A stretch of 32,789 nucleotides of DNA from an uncultured Alistipes sp. (lineage in GTDB: Bacteria > Bacteroidota > Bacteroidia > Bacteroidales > Rikenellaceae), in NCBI GenBank assembly GCA_910577475.1, contig CAJTLJ010000019.1, positions 1-32,789 on the forward strand, written 5' to 3'. Numbering within the stretch: the first letter of the stretch is position 1; each line of letters starts with the position of its first letter. The position numbers and the translations under genes are program-made. This document shows positions 12,641-20,373 of the stretch, in pieces. Below the pieces are notes generated by a model. That model was given only the letters and a program-made list of their open reading frames with translations. It did no database searches and had not been told where the DNA came from.

Positions 12641-13831
12641 CTACCCGTTCAGCCTGTCGGCAATCGACCGGGCCAGCTCGGCGCAGGCTTCGTGGCACAC
12701 CGAGCTGTATCCCTGCCGGATCTCGATCGCGGGGGCGCAGAGCGACCACTTCGAACGCTCGCAGAACTCCGCCCAGCGGCGAGGCGTAGCTCCCGCCCAG
12801 GTCATGCCGCCGAAGCCGGCGAAGATTCGGGGCGCCACCCCGCGCGACGAAAGCCGGTCGAGCAGGGCATCCATCTCGGGAAACAGTTCACCGTTGTAGG
12901 TCGGCGAACCGACGATCAGCGCCCGGTATTTGTGGATGTCGCGCAGCACCATCGAGGGGTCGGCGAACGAGAGGTTGTGCATGACGATGGGTTTCACGCC
13001 CCGTTCGGCCAGCTCGCGAGCGATATGTTCGGCGACGCGGGCCGTGTGTCCGTACATCGAGCCGTAGGCGATCACCACGCCGTACTCCCCCTCGTGTCGG
13101 CTCATCTTGTCGTAGAGCGCCACGACGTCGGCGACACGGTCGTGCCACACGGGGCCGTGAGTGGAGCAGATCCACTCGATATCCACTCCGGCGAGCTTGC
13201 GCAGCGCCATCTGCACGGGCTTGCCGTACTTGCTGACGATGCAGGCGTAGTAGCGGCGCATCTCGTCCCAGAAACCTTCGAGGCAGAGCTGGCTGTCGAC
13301 GATGCCGCCGTTCAGGGCGCCGAACGTACCGAAGGCGTCACCCGAGAAGAGCGCCTTCAGCTCGACGCAGTAGGTCATCATCGTCTCGGGCCAATGGATC
13401 ATCGGCGTGAGGTGGAACCGCAGGGTGCGGCCGCCCAGCGAGAGGGTGTCGCCCTCCTTCACCTCCAGGCAGTTATCCCGGATGCCGTAGTAGCCCCCGA
13501 TCATGTCGAGGGTCTTGGCGTTGCCCACGATCTTCAGATCGGGATAGCGCTCCCTCAACCGGGTGATGGAACCCGAGTGGTCGGGCTCCATGTGGTTGAC
13601 GATCAGGTAGTCCACCGGGCGGTCGCCCAGCACCCCGGCGATATGGTCGAAGTAGATGTCGGCGAAGCCCGCCTCGATGCTGTCGATCAGGGCGACCTGC
13701 TCGTCGACGAGCAGATAGGAGTTGTAGGAAACCCCGTAAGGGAGCGACCAGAGCGCCTCGAAGCGCTGGGTCGTGCGGTCGTTGGCTCCCACGTAGTGCA
13801 GGCCGGGGGCCAGTTCGGTAATCTTTTTCAT
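12641..13831 (-). CDS. fprA: Flavodiiron protein (FprA family A-type flavoprotein)
   Basis: The 396-residue cytoplasmic enzyme should reduce O2 to water and/or NO to N2O, protecting an anaerobe. The N-terminal metallo-beta-lactamase-like domain (about 1-250) has the diiron motif NHMEPDHSG (H80, E82, D84, H85) with later ligands in MIHWPETM, LFSGDAFG and CSTHGPVW. The C-terminal flavodoxin domain (about 255-396) has the FMN-binding YGSMYGHTARVAEHIA, SPTYNGE and FGGMTWAGA segments. The ATG lies five bases after the queA stop (TGA AAGGC ATG), so the pair is translationally linked, and rubredoxin follows. The sequence alone does not separate O2 from NO preference. Confidence 0.93.
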   Translation of the reverse strand: MKKITELAPGLHYVGANDRTTQRFEALWSLPYGVSYNSYLLVDEQVALIDSIEAGFADIYFDHIAGVLGDRPVDYLIVNHMEPDHSGSITRLRERYPDLKIVGNAKTLDMIGGYYGIRDNCLEVKEGDTLSLGGRTLRFHLTPMIHWPETMMTYCVELKALFSGDAFGTFGALNGGIVDSQLCLEGFWDEMRRYYACIVSKYGKPVQMALRKLAGVDIEWICSTHGPVWHDRVADVVALYDKMSRHEGEYGVVIAYGSMYGHTARVAEHIARELAERGVKPIVMHNLSFADPSMVLRDIHKYRALIVGSPTYNGELFPEMDALLDRLSSRGVAPRIFAGFGGMTWAGATPRRWAEFCERSKWSLCAPAIEIRQGYSSVCHEACAELARSIADRLNG

Positions 13832-13836
13832 GCCTT

Positions 13837-15057
13837 TCAATTATTTCGGTCCACCATCAGCAGCGAAGAGTCGCCGTAGCTCAGGAAGCGAAAATCGTGC
13901 TGAAGTGCATAGTCGTAGATTCGATGCCAGTCGTCGCCCACGTAGGCCGACACGAGCAGCAGCAGGGTCGACTTGGGCTGGTGGAAATTGGTGACGATGT
14001 ATTTCACGATCCGGAAACGGTAGTTCAGCGGCGTAATCATGATCTGCGTAGCGGCCTTCAGGCGCTCCAGCCCCCGTTCGCGCATGTACCCGATCAGATC
14101 GTCCAGCGCATCGGCGCCGGCATAGCCGGCCGGGATGTCGTAGAGCTCCCACTGGCCCACCGCAGCCTCCGCGACCGGCTCGCCGCGTCGGAGGCGCCAC
14201 CCCAGCGCCGCAAGCGACTCGAGCGTCCGCACCGAGGTGGTTCCCACGGCAACGATCCGACCCAGCCGTTCGCGCAGCCGCTCCAGCGTCCGGAGCGTGA
14301 TCTCGAAGTGCTCGGTGTGCATCGGATGGCGCGCGGCATCGCTCTCCTTGACCGGGAGGAAGGTGCCCGCCCCGACGTGGAGGGTCACCTCCTCGAAGCC
14401 GAACCCCTCGCCGCGCATCCGCCCGATCAGCTCGGGAGTGAAGTGCAGCCCCGCGGTGGGGGCCGCCACCGACCCCTCGAACTTCGAGTAGACAGTTTGG
14501 TAGCGGGTATTGTCGATCTCCTCGCTCTCGCGGTTCAGGTAGGGCGGAATGGGAATGCGGCCCAGGTGCTCCAGCAGCTGGCCGAAGGTCATGTCGGCCG
14601 CCCACTCGAAGCGGATCAGGTGCTCGCGTCCGCCGTTCTCGACCATACGGGCGAGCAGAAGTTCCTCGCGCCCCCCGTACTCGAAACGGACCTCCAGCGG
14701 CCCCTCCTTCCACTTCTTCAGGTTGCCCACGATGCAGCTCCAGACGCACCCGCCCTTCACGGCGAAGGCGCGCTCGTAGTCGGCCGGCGCATGCGGTTCG
14801 AGGCAGAACACCTCGATGCGCGCCCCCGAAGGCTTGTGCATGATGATGCGGGCGCGGATCACCTTCGTGTTGTTGAACACGAGCAGCGAACCGGCCGGAA
14901 GCGCCTCGTCGAGCCGTCCGAAACGGCTCTCGGCAATCTCTCCATTCCTGTAAACCAGCAGTTTCGAGGCCGAACGTTCGGCCAGCGGAAACTTGGCGAT
15001 CCGCTCATCGGGGAGCGGATAGTCGTAGTCGTCGATAGCGATCGTGCGATGTTCCAT
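13837..15057 (-). CDS. queA: S-adenosylmethionine:tRNA ribosyltransferase-isomerase (QueA family)
   Basis: The 406-residue enzyme transfers the ribose of S-adenosylmethionine to 7-aminomethyl-7-deazaguanine in tRNA to give epoxyqueuosine, the penultimate queuosine step. Characteristic motifs are YDYPLPDERIAKFPLAERSASKLLVY, LLVFNNTKVIRARI, YQTVYSKFEGSVAAPTAGLHFT, HVGAGTFLPVKE, VAVGTTSVRTLESLAA and TNFHQPKSTLLLLVSA. It is longer than the usual 340-350 residues and matches the longer version that often coexists with canonical QueA in Bacteroidetes, so a second copy elsewhere is likely. A -7 box TACCTTTG (complement of 15066-15073) lies eight bases before the ATG, implying a very short leader. 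It heads the operon with the flavodiiron protein and rubredoxin; no functional link is evident. Confidence 0.93.
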   Translation of the reverse strand: MEHRTIAIDDYDYPLPDERIAKFPLAERSASKLLVYRNGEIAESRFGRLDEALPAGSLLVFNNTKVIRARIIMHKPSGARIEVFCLEPHAPADYERAFAVKGGCVWSCIVGNLKKWKEGPLEVRFEYGGREELLLARMVENGGREHLIRFEWAADMTFGQLLEHLGRIPIPPYLNRESEEIDNTRYQTVYSKFEGSVAAPTAGLHFTPELIGRMRGEGFGFEEVTLHVGAGTFLPVKESDAARHPMHTEHFEITLRTLERLRERLGRIVAVGTTSVRTLESLAALGWRLRRGEPVAEAAVGQWELYDIPAGYAGADALDDLIGYMRERGLERLKAATQIMITPLNYRFRIVKYIVTNFHQPKSTLLLLVSAYVGDDWHRIYDYALQHDFRFLSYGDSSLLMVDRNN

Positions 15058-15094
15058 AGCGAATGCAAAGGTAGAAATAATTGTCCATAGCGCG

Positions 15095-15124
15095 TTGCGC
15101 GTACGGCATTATTTTGTATCTTTG
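15095..15124 (+). promoter_or_regulatory. nadB promoter
   Basis: TTG (15095-15097) and TATCTTTG (15117-15124) are separated by 19 bp, an exact Bacteroidetes promoter. Transcription would start near 15130, about 17 nt before the nadB ATG. The divergent queA -7 box lies at 15066-15073, so the two promoters share an 89-bp intergenic region. Confidence 0.8.
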
Positions 15125-15146
15125 TGCCGCATAATACGATTACGGT

Positions 15147-16706
15147 ATGAAAACCGACTTTTTGGTTATCGGCTCGGGCGCGGCCGGACTCTGCTTCGCC
15201 CTGAAGGCCGCCGCCCACGGTCACGTCACCGTCGTGACGAAGGGCGAAATGAAGGAAGCGAACACCAACTACGCCCAGGGCGGTATCTGCTCGGTCACCT
15301 ATGCCCCCGATACATTCGAGAAACACATTCGCGACACGATGGTCTGCGGCGCCGGAAAGTGCGGCGAAGAGGCCGTCGAGCTGGTCGTGAGACGGGCTCC
15401 GGAGCTGATCGCCGACCTGATCGAATGGGGAACCCGATTCGACAAGACCGCCGACGGACGCTACGAGCTCAACCGCGAAGGCGGCCACTCGGAGCACCGC
15501 ATCCTCCACCATGAGGATCTGACGGGGGCCGAAATCGAACGGGCACTGGTCGAGACGGTCAGGAACCATCCGAACATCACCGTGCTGGAGCACCATTTCG
15601 CCATCGACCTGCTGACGCAGCACCATCTGGGCGAGTTCGTCACTCGCCACACCCGCGGGCTGGCCTGCTTCGGCGCCTACGTCCTCAACGAGCGGACCAA
15701 CGAGATCGAGACCATGCTCGCGAAGTTCACCGTCGTGGCGACGGGCGGCTGCGGCAACATCTACTCCTCGACCTCGAACCCCATCGTGGCGACGGGCGAC
15801 GGGATAGCCATGTGCCACCGTGCGAAGGCGATCACCGAGAACATGGAGTTCATCCAGTTCCACCCCACCACCCTCTACAACCCCGGCGAGAAGCCCAACT
15901 TCCTCATCACGGAGGCCATGCGCGGCTTCGGAGCCATCCTGCGCCTCCAGTCGGGCGAGGAGTTCATGGACAAGTACCACCCCATGAAGTCGCTGGCTCC
16001 GCGCGACGTGGTGGCCCGCGCCATCTACAGCGAGATGACCCGGCGGGGCGAAGACTTCGTATATCTCGACGTCACCCACAAGGAGGCCGAATCGATCCGC
16101 AGCCACTTCCCCAACATCTACGAGAAGTGTCTCACGATCGGCATCGACATCACCAAAGACTGGATACCCGTCACGCCGGCCGCCCACTACTGCTGCGGCG
16201 GCGTGAAGGTCGACCGCAACGGCGAGACCTCCATCAAGCGGCTCTATGCGCTGGGCGAAACCTCCTGCACGGGGCTGCACGGGGCCAACCGGCTGGCCTC
16301 GAACTCGCTGATCGAGGCGCTGGTCTATGCCGACCAGGCGGCCGCCCACGTCGCCTCGCTGGTCGGCAGGGCCGAGATTCAGGAGGGAATTCCCGACTGG
16401 GACTTCGAGGGGACGCAGCACACCGAGGAGATGCTGATGATCATCCAGTCGAAGCGCGAGATGCAGACCATCATGTCCAACTACGTGGGCATCGTCCGCT
16501 CGAACCTGGCCCTGAAGCGGGCCATGCGGCGGCTCGAAATCCTCTACGAGGAGACCGAAGAGCTCTACGGCAAGACCAAGCCCAACCGCGAGTTGTGCGA
16601 GCTGCGCAACATGATCGCCGTGGCCTATCTGGTTATCAAGCAGGGGCGCGAGCTGAAGGAGTCGGTCGGCTGTCACTACAACAGCGACTACCCGCCGACG
16701 AAATAG
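15147..16706 (+). CDS. nadB: L-aspartate oxidase
   Basis: The 519-residue FAD enzyme oxidises L-aspartate to iminoaspartate, the first step of de novo NAD synthesis. The FAD dinucleotide-binding motif is VIGSGAAGLCFALKAA near the N-terminus, followed by TNYAQGGICSV. The catalytic domain has EGGHSEHRILHHEDLTG, FIQFHPTTLYNP, LAPRDVVARAIYSEM and AAHYCCGGVKVD. The end of the FAD domain is GLHGANRLASNSLIEALVYADQAAAHVA. The C-terminal helical domain is complete. The succinate dehydrogenase/fumarate reductase family is related, but motif spacing and length fit NadB. Anaerobes commonly use fumarate as the electron acceptor. nadA and nadC are not in the window. Confidence 0.95.
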   Translation: MKTDFLVIGSGAAGLCFALKAAAHGHVTVVTKGEMKEANTNYAQGGICSVTYAPDTFEKHIRDTMVCGAGKCGEEAVELVVRRAPELIADLIEWGTRFDKTADGRYELNREGGHSEHRILHHEDLTGAEIERALVETVRNHPNITVLEHHFAIDLLTQHHLGEFVTRHTRGLACFGAYVLNERTNEIETMLAKFTVVATGGCGNIYSSTSNPIVATGDGIAMCHRAKAITENMEFIQFHPTTLYNPGEKPNFLITEAMRGFGAILRLQSGEEFMDKYHPMKSLAPRDVVARAIYSEMTRRGEDFVYLDVTHKEAESIRSHFPNIYEKCLTIGIDITKDWIPVTPAAHYCCGGVKVDRNGETSIKRLYALGETSCTGLHGANRLASNSLIEALVYADQAAAHVASLVGRAEIQEGIPDWDFEGTQHTEEMLMIIQSKREMQTIMSNYVGIVRSNLALKRAMRRLEILYEETEELYGKTKPNRELCELRNMIAVAYLVIKQGRELKESVGCHYNSDYPPTK

Positions 16707-16763
16707 AGATATACTAATTCCGGGAAGAGGTCCCCATGCCTCCTCCCTTTTCGACCGAAAAAC

Positions 16764-18347
16764 ATGACATTACAGGAAGAGATTTCGCGGCGCCGCACCT
16801 TTGCGGTGATCGCCCACCCCGATGCCGGCAAGACCACCCTGACCGAGAAACTGCTGCTCTTCGGCGGCGCCATCCACGTGGCCGGGGCCGTGAAGAGCAA
16901 CAAGATCAAGAAGGGAGCCACCTCCGACTTCATGGAGATCGAACGGCAGCGAGGCATCTCGGTCGCCACCTCCGTGATGGGTTTCGAATACCGGGGACGC
17001 AAGATCAACATCCTCGACACCCCGGGACACGAAGATTTCGCCGAGGATACCTACCGCACCCTGACGGCCGTCGATTCGGTCATCATCGTGATCGACGGCG
17101 CGAAGGGCGTCGAGTCGCAGACCCGCAAGCTGATGGAGGTGTGCCGCATGCGCAACACTCCGGTGATCGTCTTCATCAACAAGCTCGACCGCCCCTGCAA
17201 GGATCCGTTCGACCTGCTGGACGAGGTGGAGAAGGAGCTCAAGATCCGTGTGCGGCCGCTGTCGTTCCCCATTTCGAGCGGCACGACCTTCAAGGGGGTC
17301 TACAACATCTACGAGGAGCAGCTGTCGCTCTTCACCTCCGACGAGCGACAGACGGCCGACGCCTCGACCGTGGAGATCAGGGACCTCAAGTCGCCCCTGC
17401 TGGCCGAACACATCGGCGAACGCTATGCCGCGCAGCTGCGCGACGATCTGGAGCTGGTTCAGGGGGTTTACGACCCCTTCGACCGCGACGCCTACCTGCG
17501 CGGTGAGTCGGCTCCCGTCTTCTTCGGGTCGGCCGTCAACAATTTCGGCGTCCGCGAGCTGCTGGAGTGCTTCATCCGCATCGCCCCGGCGCCGCGCACC
17601 GCCACCGCCGAGAGCCGCACCGTGGAGCCCGACGAACCGAAGATGAGCGGCTTCGTCTTCAAGATCCACGCCAACATGGACCCCAACCACCGCGACCGCA
17701 TCGCCTTCCTGAAGATCTGTTCGGGCACCTTCGAGCGCAACCGGAACTATCTCCACGTGCGGAGCGGCAAGCAGCTGAAGTTCTCCTCGCCCACGGCCTT
17801 CATGGCCGAGAAGAAGTCGGTGATCGACTACGCCTACCCGGGCGACATCGTGGGTCTGCACGACACGGGCAATTTCGCCATCGGCGACACCTTCACCGAG
17901 GGCGAGAAACTGAAATTCACCGGCATCCCCTCCTTCTCGCCCGAGCAGTTCCGCTACATCGAGAACGCCGACCCGCTGAAGTTCAAGCAGCTGGCAAAGG
18001 GCATCGATCAACTGATGGACGAGGGTGTGGCCCAGCTCTTCACCTCCAACCTCAACGGACGCAAGATCATCGGCACGGTGGGCGCCCTGCAATTCGAGGT
18101 CATCCAGTACCGGCTGGAGCATGAGTACGGAGCCGCCTGCCGCTGGGAGCCCATCTCGATCCACAAGGCATGCTGGATCCGGAGCGACAACACCGAACAG
18201 CTGGCCGACTTCAAGCGCCGCAAGCATACGAACATGGCCGTGGACAAGCACGGACGCGACGTTTTTCTGGCCGATACGAGCTATGCGCTGGCGCTGGCCC
18301 AGGAGAATTTCAAGGATATCCGCTTCTACTTCACCTCGGAGTTCTGA
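16764..18347 (+). CDS. prfC: Peptide chain release factor 3
   Basis: The 527-residue GTPase RF3 releases RF1/RF2 from the ribosome after termination. The G domain shows G1 AHPDAGKTTLTEKLL, a switch region with RGISVATSVM, G3 DTPGHEDFAEDTYR, G4 NKLDR and G5 PISSGTTFKGVY. Features specific to RF3 rather than EF-G are the sequence from GGAIHVAGAVKSNKIKKGATSDFMEIERQRGISV and the C-terminal VGALQFEVIQYRLEHEYGA. The length is normal. It begins 57 bp after nadB on the same strand with no clear promoter between, so it may be read through from nadB, and it ends at a strong terminator. Confidence 0.96.
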   Translation: MTLQEEISRRRTFAVIAHPDAGKTTLTEKLLLFGGAIHVAGAVKSNKIKKGATSDFMEIERQRGISVATSVMGFEYRGRKINILDTPGHEDFAEDTYRTLTAVDSVIIVIDGAKGVESQTRKLMEVCRMRNTPVIVFINKLDRPCKDPFDLLDEVEKELKIRVRPLSFPISSGTTFKGVYNIYEEQLSLFTSDERQTADASTVEIRDLKSPLLAEHIGERYAAQLRDDLELVQGVYDPFDRDAYLRGESAPVFFGSAVNNFGVRELLECFIRIAPAPRTATAESRTVEPDEPKMSGFVFKIHANMDPNHRDRIAFLKICSGTFERNRNYLHVRSGKQLKFSSPTAFMAEKKSVIDYAYPGDIVGLHDTGNFAIGDTFTEGEKLKFTGIPSFSPEQFRYIENADPLKFKQLAKGIDQLMDEGVAQLFTSNLNGRKIIGTVGALQFEVIQYRLEHEYGAACRWEPISIHKACWIRSDNTEQLADFKRRKHTNMAVDKHGRDVFLADTSYALALAQENFKDIRFYFTSEF

Positions 18348-18363
18348 CGCCGCCCGCCTCCAA

Positions 18364-18395
18364 ACGGCCGCCTGTGCAGCAGGCGGCCGTTTTTA
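18364..18395 (+). terminator. Terminator of prfC
   Basis: ACGGCCGCCTG (18364-18374) and CAGGCGGCCGT (18380-18390) form a perfect 11-bp stem with a 5-nt loop, followed by a T run. It begins 16 bp after the prfC stop. Confidence 0.92.
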
Positions 18396-18527
18396 TGCTG
18401 CCGGGTCTTGCCCGTTCACGCTAATCCGACCTCCGCGCGCTCCGATCGGGGCGACACCGGCGTAAGACGCCGTTTTTGTCCGAGATGCAGCGTCCTGCTG
18501 TTTCCGGATGGCGTGCGCCGTGAAACG

Positions 18528-18607
18528 CCGAGACCCCTCGACAAGCTCGGGATGACAGTTTCCCTGTCACCTTGAGCGAAGCACCGAAGGCGCGTAGTCG
18601 AAGGTCT
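18528..18607. repeat. Dispersed palindromic repeat pair in the prfC-susD gap
   Basis: The segment at 18528-18558 (CCTCGACAAGCTCGGGATGACAG) in one orientation and 18564-18607 (CTGTCACCTTGAGCGAAGC) in the other belong to the same family as those at 82-325 and 1056-1199. The 355-bp gap between the convergent genes prfC and susD holds two terminators and this pair, but no convincing gene. Confidence 0.7.
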
Positions 18608-18649
18608 ATACCTGGCAGAACATCCATCCTCACCATTCGCAACGGTCCC

Positions 18650-18681
18650 AAAAAAGAGGCTGCCCTTTTGGGCAGCCTCTT
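18650..18681 (-). terminator. Terminator of the polysaccharide-utilization operon
   Basis: AAGAGGCTGCCC (18654-18665) pairs with GGGCAGCCTCTT (18670-18681) around TTTT. On the minus strand it is followed by six T. It lies about 20 bp past the susD-like stop codon. Confidence 0.92.
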
Positions 18682-18702
18682 CGGATTGCGATTCGGGAGA
18701 GG

Positions 18703-20361
18703 TTACAGACCCCAGCCCGGGTTCTGCTTCACCTTCGGCATCAGGTCGAGGTCGCGCTGCGGGATGGGCATCAGCTCGTGACGACCCTCGATCGTATAGC
18801 GGTTGACCGCATAGTTCGCATTCTCGTACCAGTCCTGAAGTTCCTGGGCTGTCTGACGGATGGTCTTGAAATAGATACCCCAGCGGATCAGGTCCTGCTT
18901 GCGGTGCCCCTCGAAGCAGAGCTCGTAGGCGCGCTCCTTGCGGATGGCCTCGCGCAGCTCCTCGCGCGACAGGCCGGCCGACAGATCATGCTCCGAATCG
19001 CCGAAACCGCGGCGGCGCACGATGTTGACCGCCTCGATGGCATCGCCCAGAGCCCCTCCGGCCTCGGTCAGAGCCTCGGCATAGAGCAGCAGCACGTCCG
19101 AATAGCGGAGCACGTACCAGTTCACATTCGACTTGTCGTTGTTGATCAGGAAATTCGCCGGCGTCACATACTTCTCCGTATCCCACTTGGCGGGGGTGAA
19201 GAGCTGACGCTTCTTGTTCTTCTGATCCTCGGACGGATTCGACGTTCCGGCAATCTGGTCGAAATAGGTGATATAGCCGTCCGTATCGATACCGTCCTTA
19301 TGATAGCCGTAGGAGTAATCGGCAATCGACAGCGGCATGCGGGGGTCGTCGTGCTTCTCCCACTCACCGGTGAAGTTGTAGGTCACCTTCCAGTTGGCGG
19401 CGTTGCGGCCGCGCACACCGGCCACGGCGAGCGTCTGTACACCGTTCCACTTGCCGATACGGCCCGTGGCATCGTCGCCGTTCAGACCCGTAGGCGAGTA
19501 GAACGACACCTCGATCAGGCTCTCCTGCGGATCCCAGATGCCGTTGCAGGTGTTGCGCCATACGGCCTCGTAGTCGGGATTCAGGCTGTGCTTGCCCGAC
19601 TCCACCAGCCGCTTGGCGACCTTCACAGCCTCGCCCCACTTCGCCTCATCGCGCACGGGGTAACCGGCCCAGGTGCAGTAGACCTTAGTCAGCAGGCCCA
19701 GCACCGAGCCCTTCGAAAGACGGAAAGCGGTGTTCGAACGCAGGTTGTCGTCCACGGCCCAGGGCAGGGCGTCGACCGCGAAGCGCAGGTCCTCCTCGAT
19801 GAAGGCGTAGACGTCGGCGGGATCGGCCTGCTCGAACTCGGCGACATCCTTCCGCGAATCGGCCGCAGTCTTCATCAGTACCACGTTGCCGTACCAGCGC
19901 ACCAGTTCGAAATAGTAGAGGGCGCGCAGCGCACGGGCCTCGCCCAGGTAGATGTTGGCGAGCGTCTGATCGGCATACTCCCACTCGCCCATGCGGGCCG
20001 ACACGGTCTCGATGAAGTCGTTGGCGGCGTAAATGGCGGCATAGAGCGTCTGCCAGGTGGTCTGCACGTCGGGATAGCTGGCCGTGTGCGAGTTGGTGGG
20101 GATGGTACGGAACGAGGAGTTGCCGTCACCCTCACACTGGGCGATATCACTCGAAATGGTGAACAGAATCGAAAGGTTGAAAGAGTAGATAGCGTCCGTA
20201 TTCATATAACGGTACACTCCCAGCAGCACGTTTTGCGCCTCGGCCGCGTTGTTCACGTAGTTGTCCTTGCCCACCTCGGTGAAGGACTCCTCCTTGAGCA
20301 GGTCGTCGCACGAAGCGAAGAGCAGGCCGAGAAGCGGAATGATGAATATGAATTTTTTCAT
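18703..20361 (-). CDS. SusD/RagB family glycan-binding lipoprotein
   Basis: The 552-residue outer-surface lipoprotein caps the SusC channel and binds oligosaccharides. The lipobox LLFASC places the acylated Cys at residue 18. The SusD-like TPR region shows TWQTLYAAIYAANDFIETV and YLGEARALRALYYFELVRWYGNVVLM. The RagB domain includes NVNWYVLRYSDVLLLYAEALTEAGG and IRKERAYELCFEGHRKQDLIRWG, both highly characteristic, and the C-terminus reads MPIPQRDLDLMPKVKQNPGW. It starts 12 bp after the SusC-like gene and is last in the operon. Such pairs import the products of the surface enzyme encoded upstream. Confidence 0.96.
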   Translation of the reverse strand: MKKFIFIIPLLGLLFASCDDLLKEESFTEVGKDNYVNNAAEAQNVLLGVYRYMNTDAIYSFNLSILFTISSDIAQCEGDGNSSFRTIPTNSHTASYPDVQTTWQTLYAAIYAANDFIETVSARMGEWEYADQTLANIYLGEARALRALYYFELVRWYGNVVLMKTAADSRKDVAEFEQADPADVYAFIEEDLRFAVDALPWAVDDNLRSNTAFRLSKGSVLGLLTKVYCTWAGYPVRDEAKWGEAVKVAKRLVESGKHSLNPDYEAVWRNTCNGIWDPQESLIEVSFYSPTGLNGDDATGRIGKWNGVQTLAVAGVRGRNAANWKVTYNFTGEWEKHDDPRMPLSIADYSYGYHKDGIDTDGYITYFDQIAGTSNPSEDQKNKKRQLFTPAKWDTEKYVTPANFLINNDKSNVNWYVLRYSDVLLLYAEALTEAGGALGDAIEAVNIVRRRGFGDSEHDLSAGLSREELREAIRKERAYELCFEGHRKQDLIRWGIYFKTIRQTAQELQDWYENANYAVNRYTIEGRHELMPIPQRDLDLMPKVKQNPGWGL

Positions 20362-20373
20362 GGTTGTAGCAGT

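Noticed and set aside
12089..13879. Plus-strand frame of 596 codons
   Set aside because: It is antisense to the well-supported flavodiiron and rubredoxin genes and runs through the tandem repeat at attR; its Arg/Pro/His-rich composition is typical of a GC-rich shadow frame.
14859..16676. Minus-strand frame of 605 codons antisense to nadB
   Set aside because: nadB has complete family motifs and an exact promoter; the antisense frame is low-complexity and overlaps queA.
16770..18251. Minus-strand frame of 493 codons antisense to prfC
   Set aside because: prfC carries all GTPase motifs; the antisense product is Leu/Val/Asp/Gly-rich shadow sequence.
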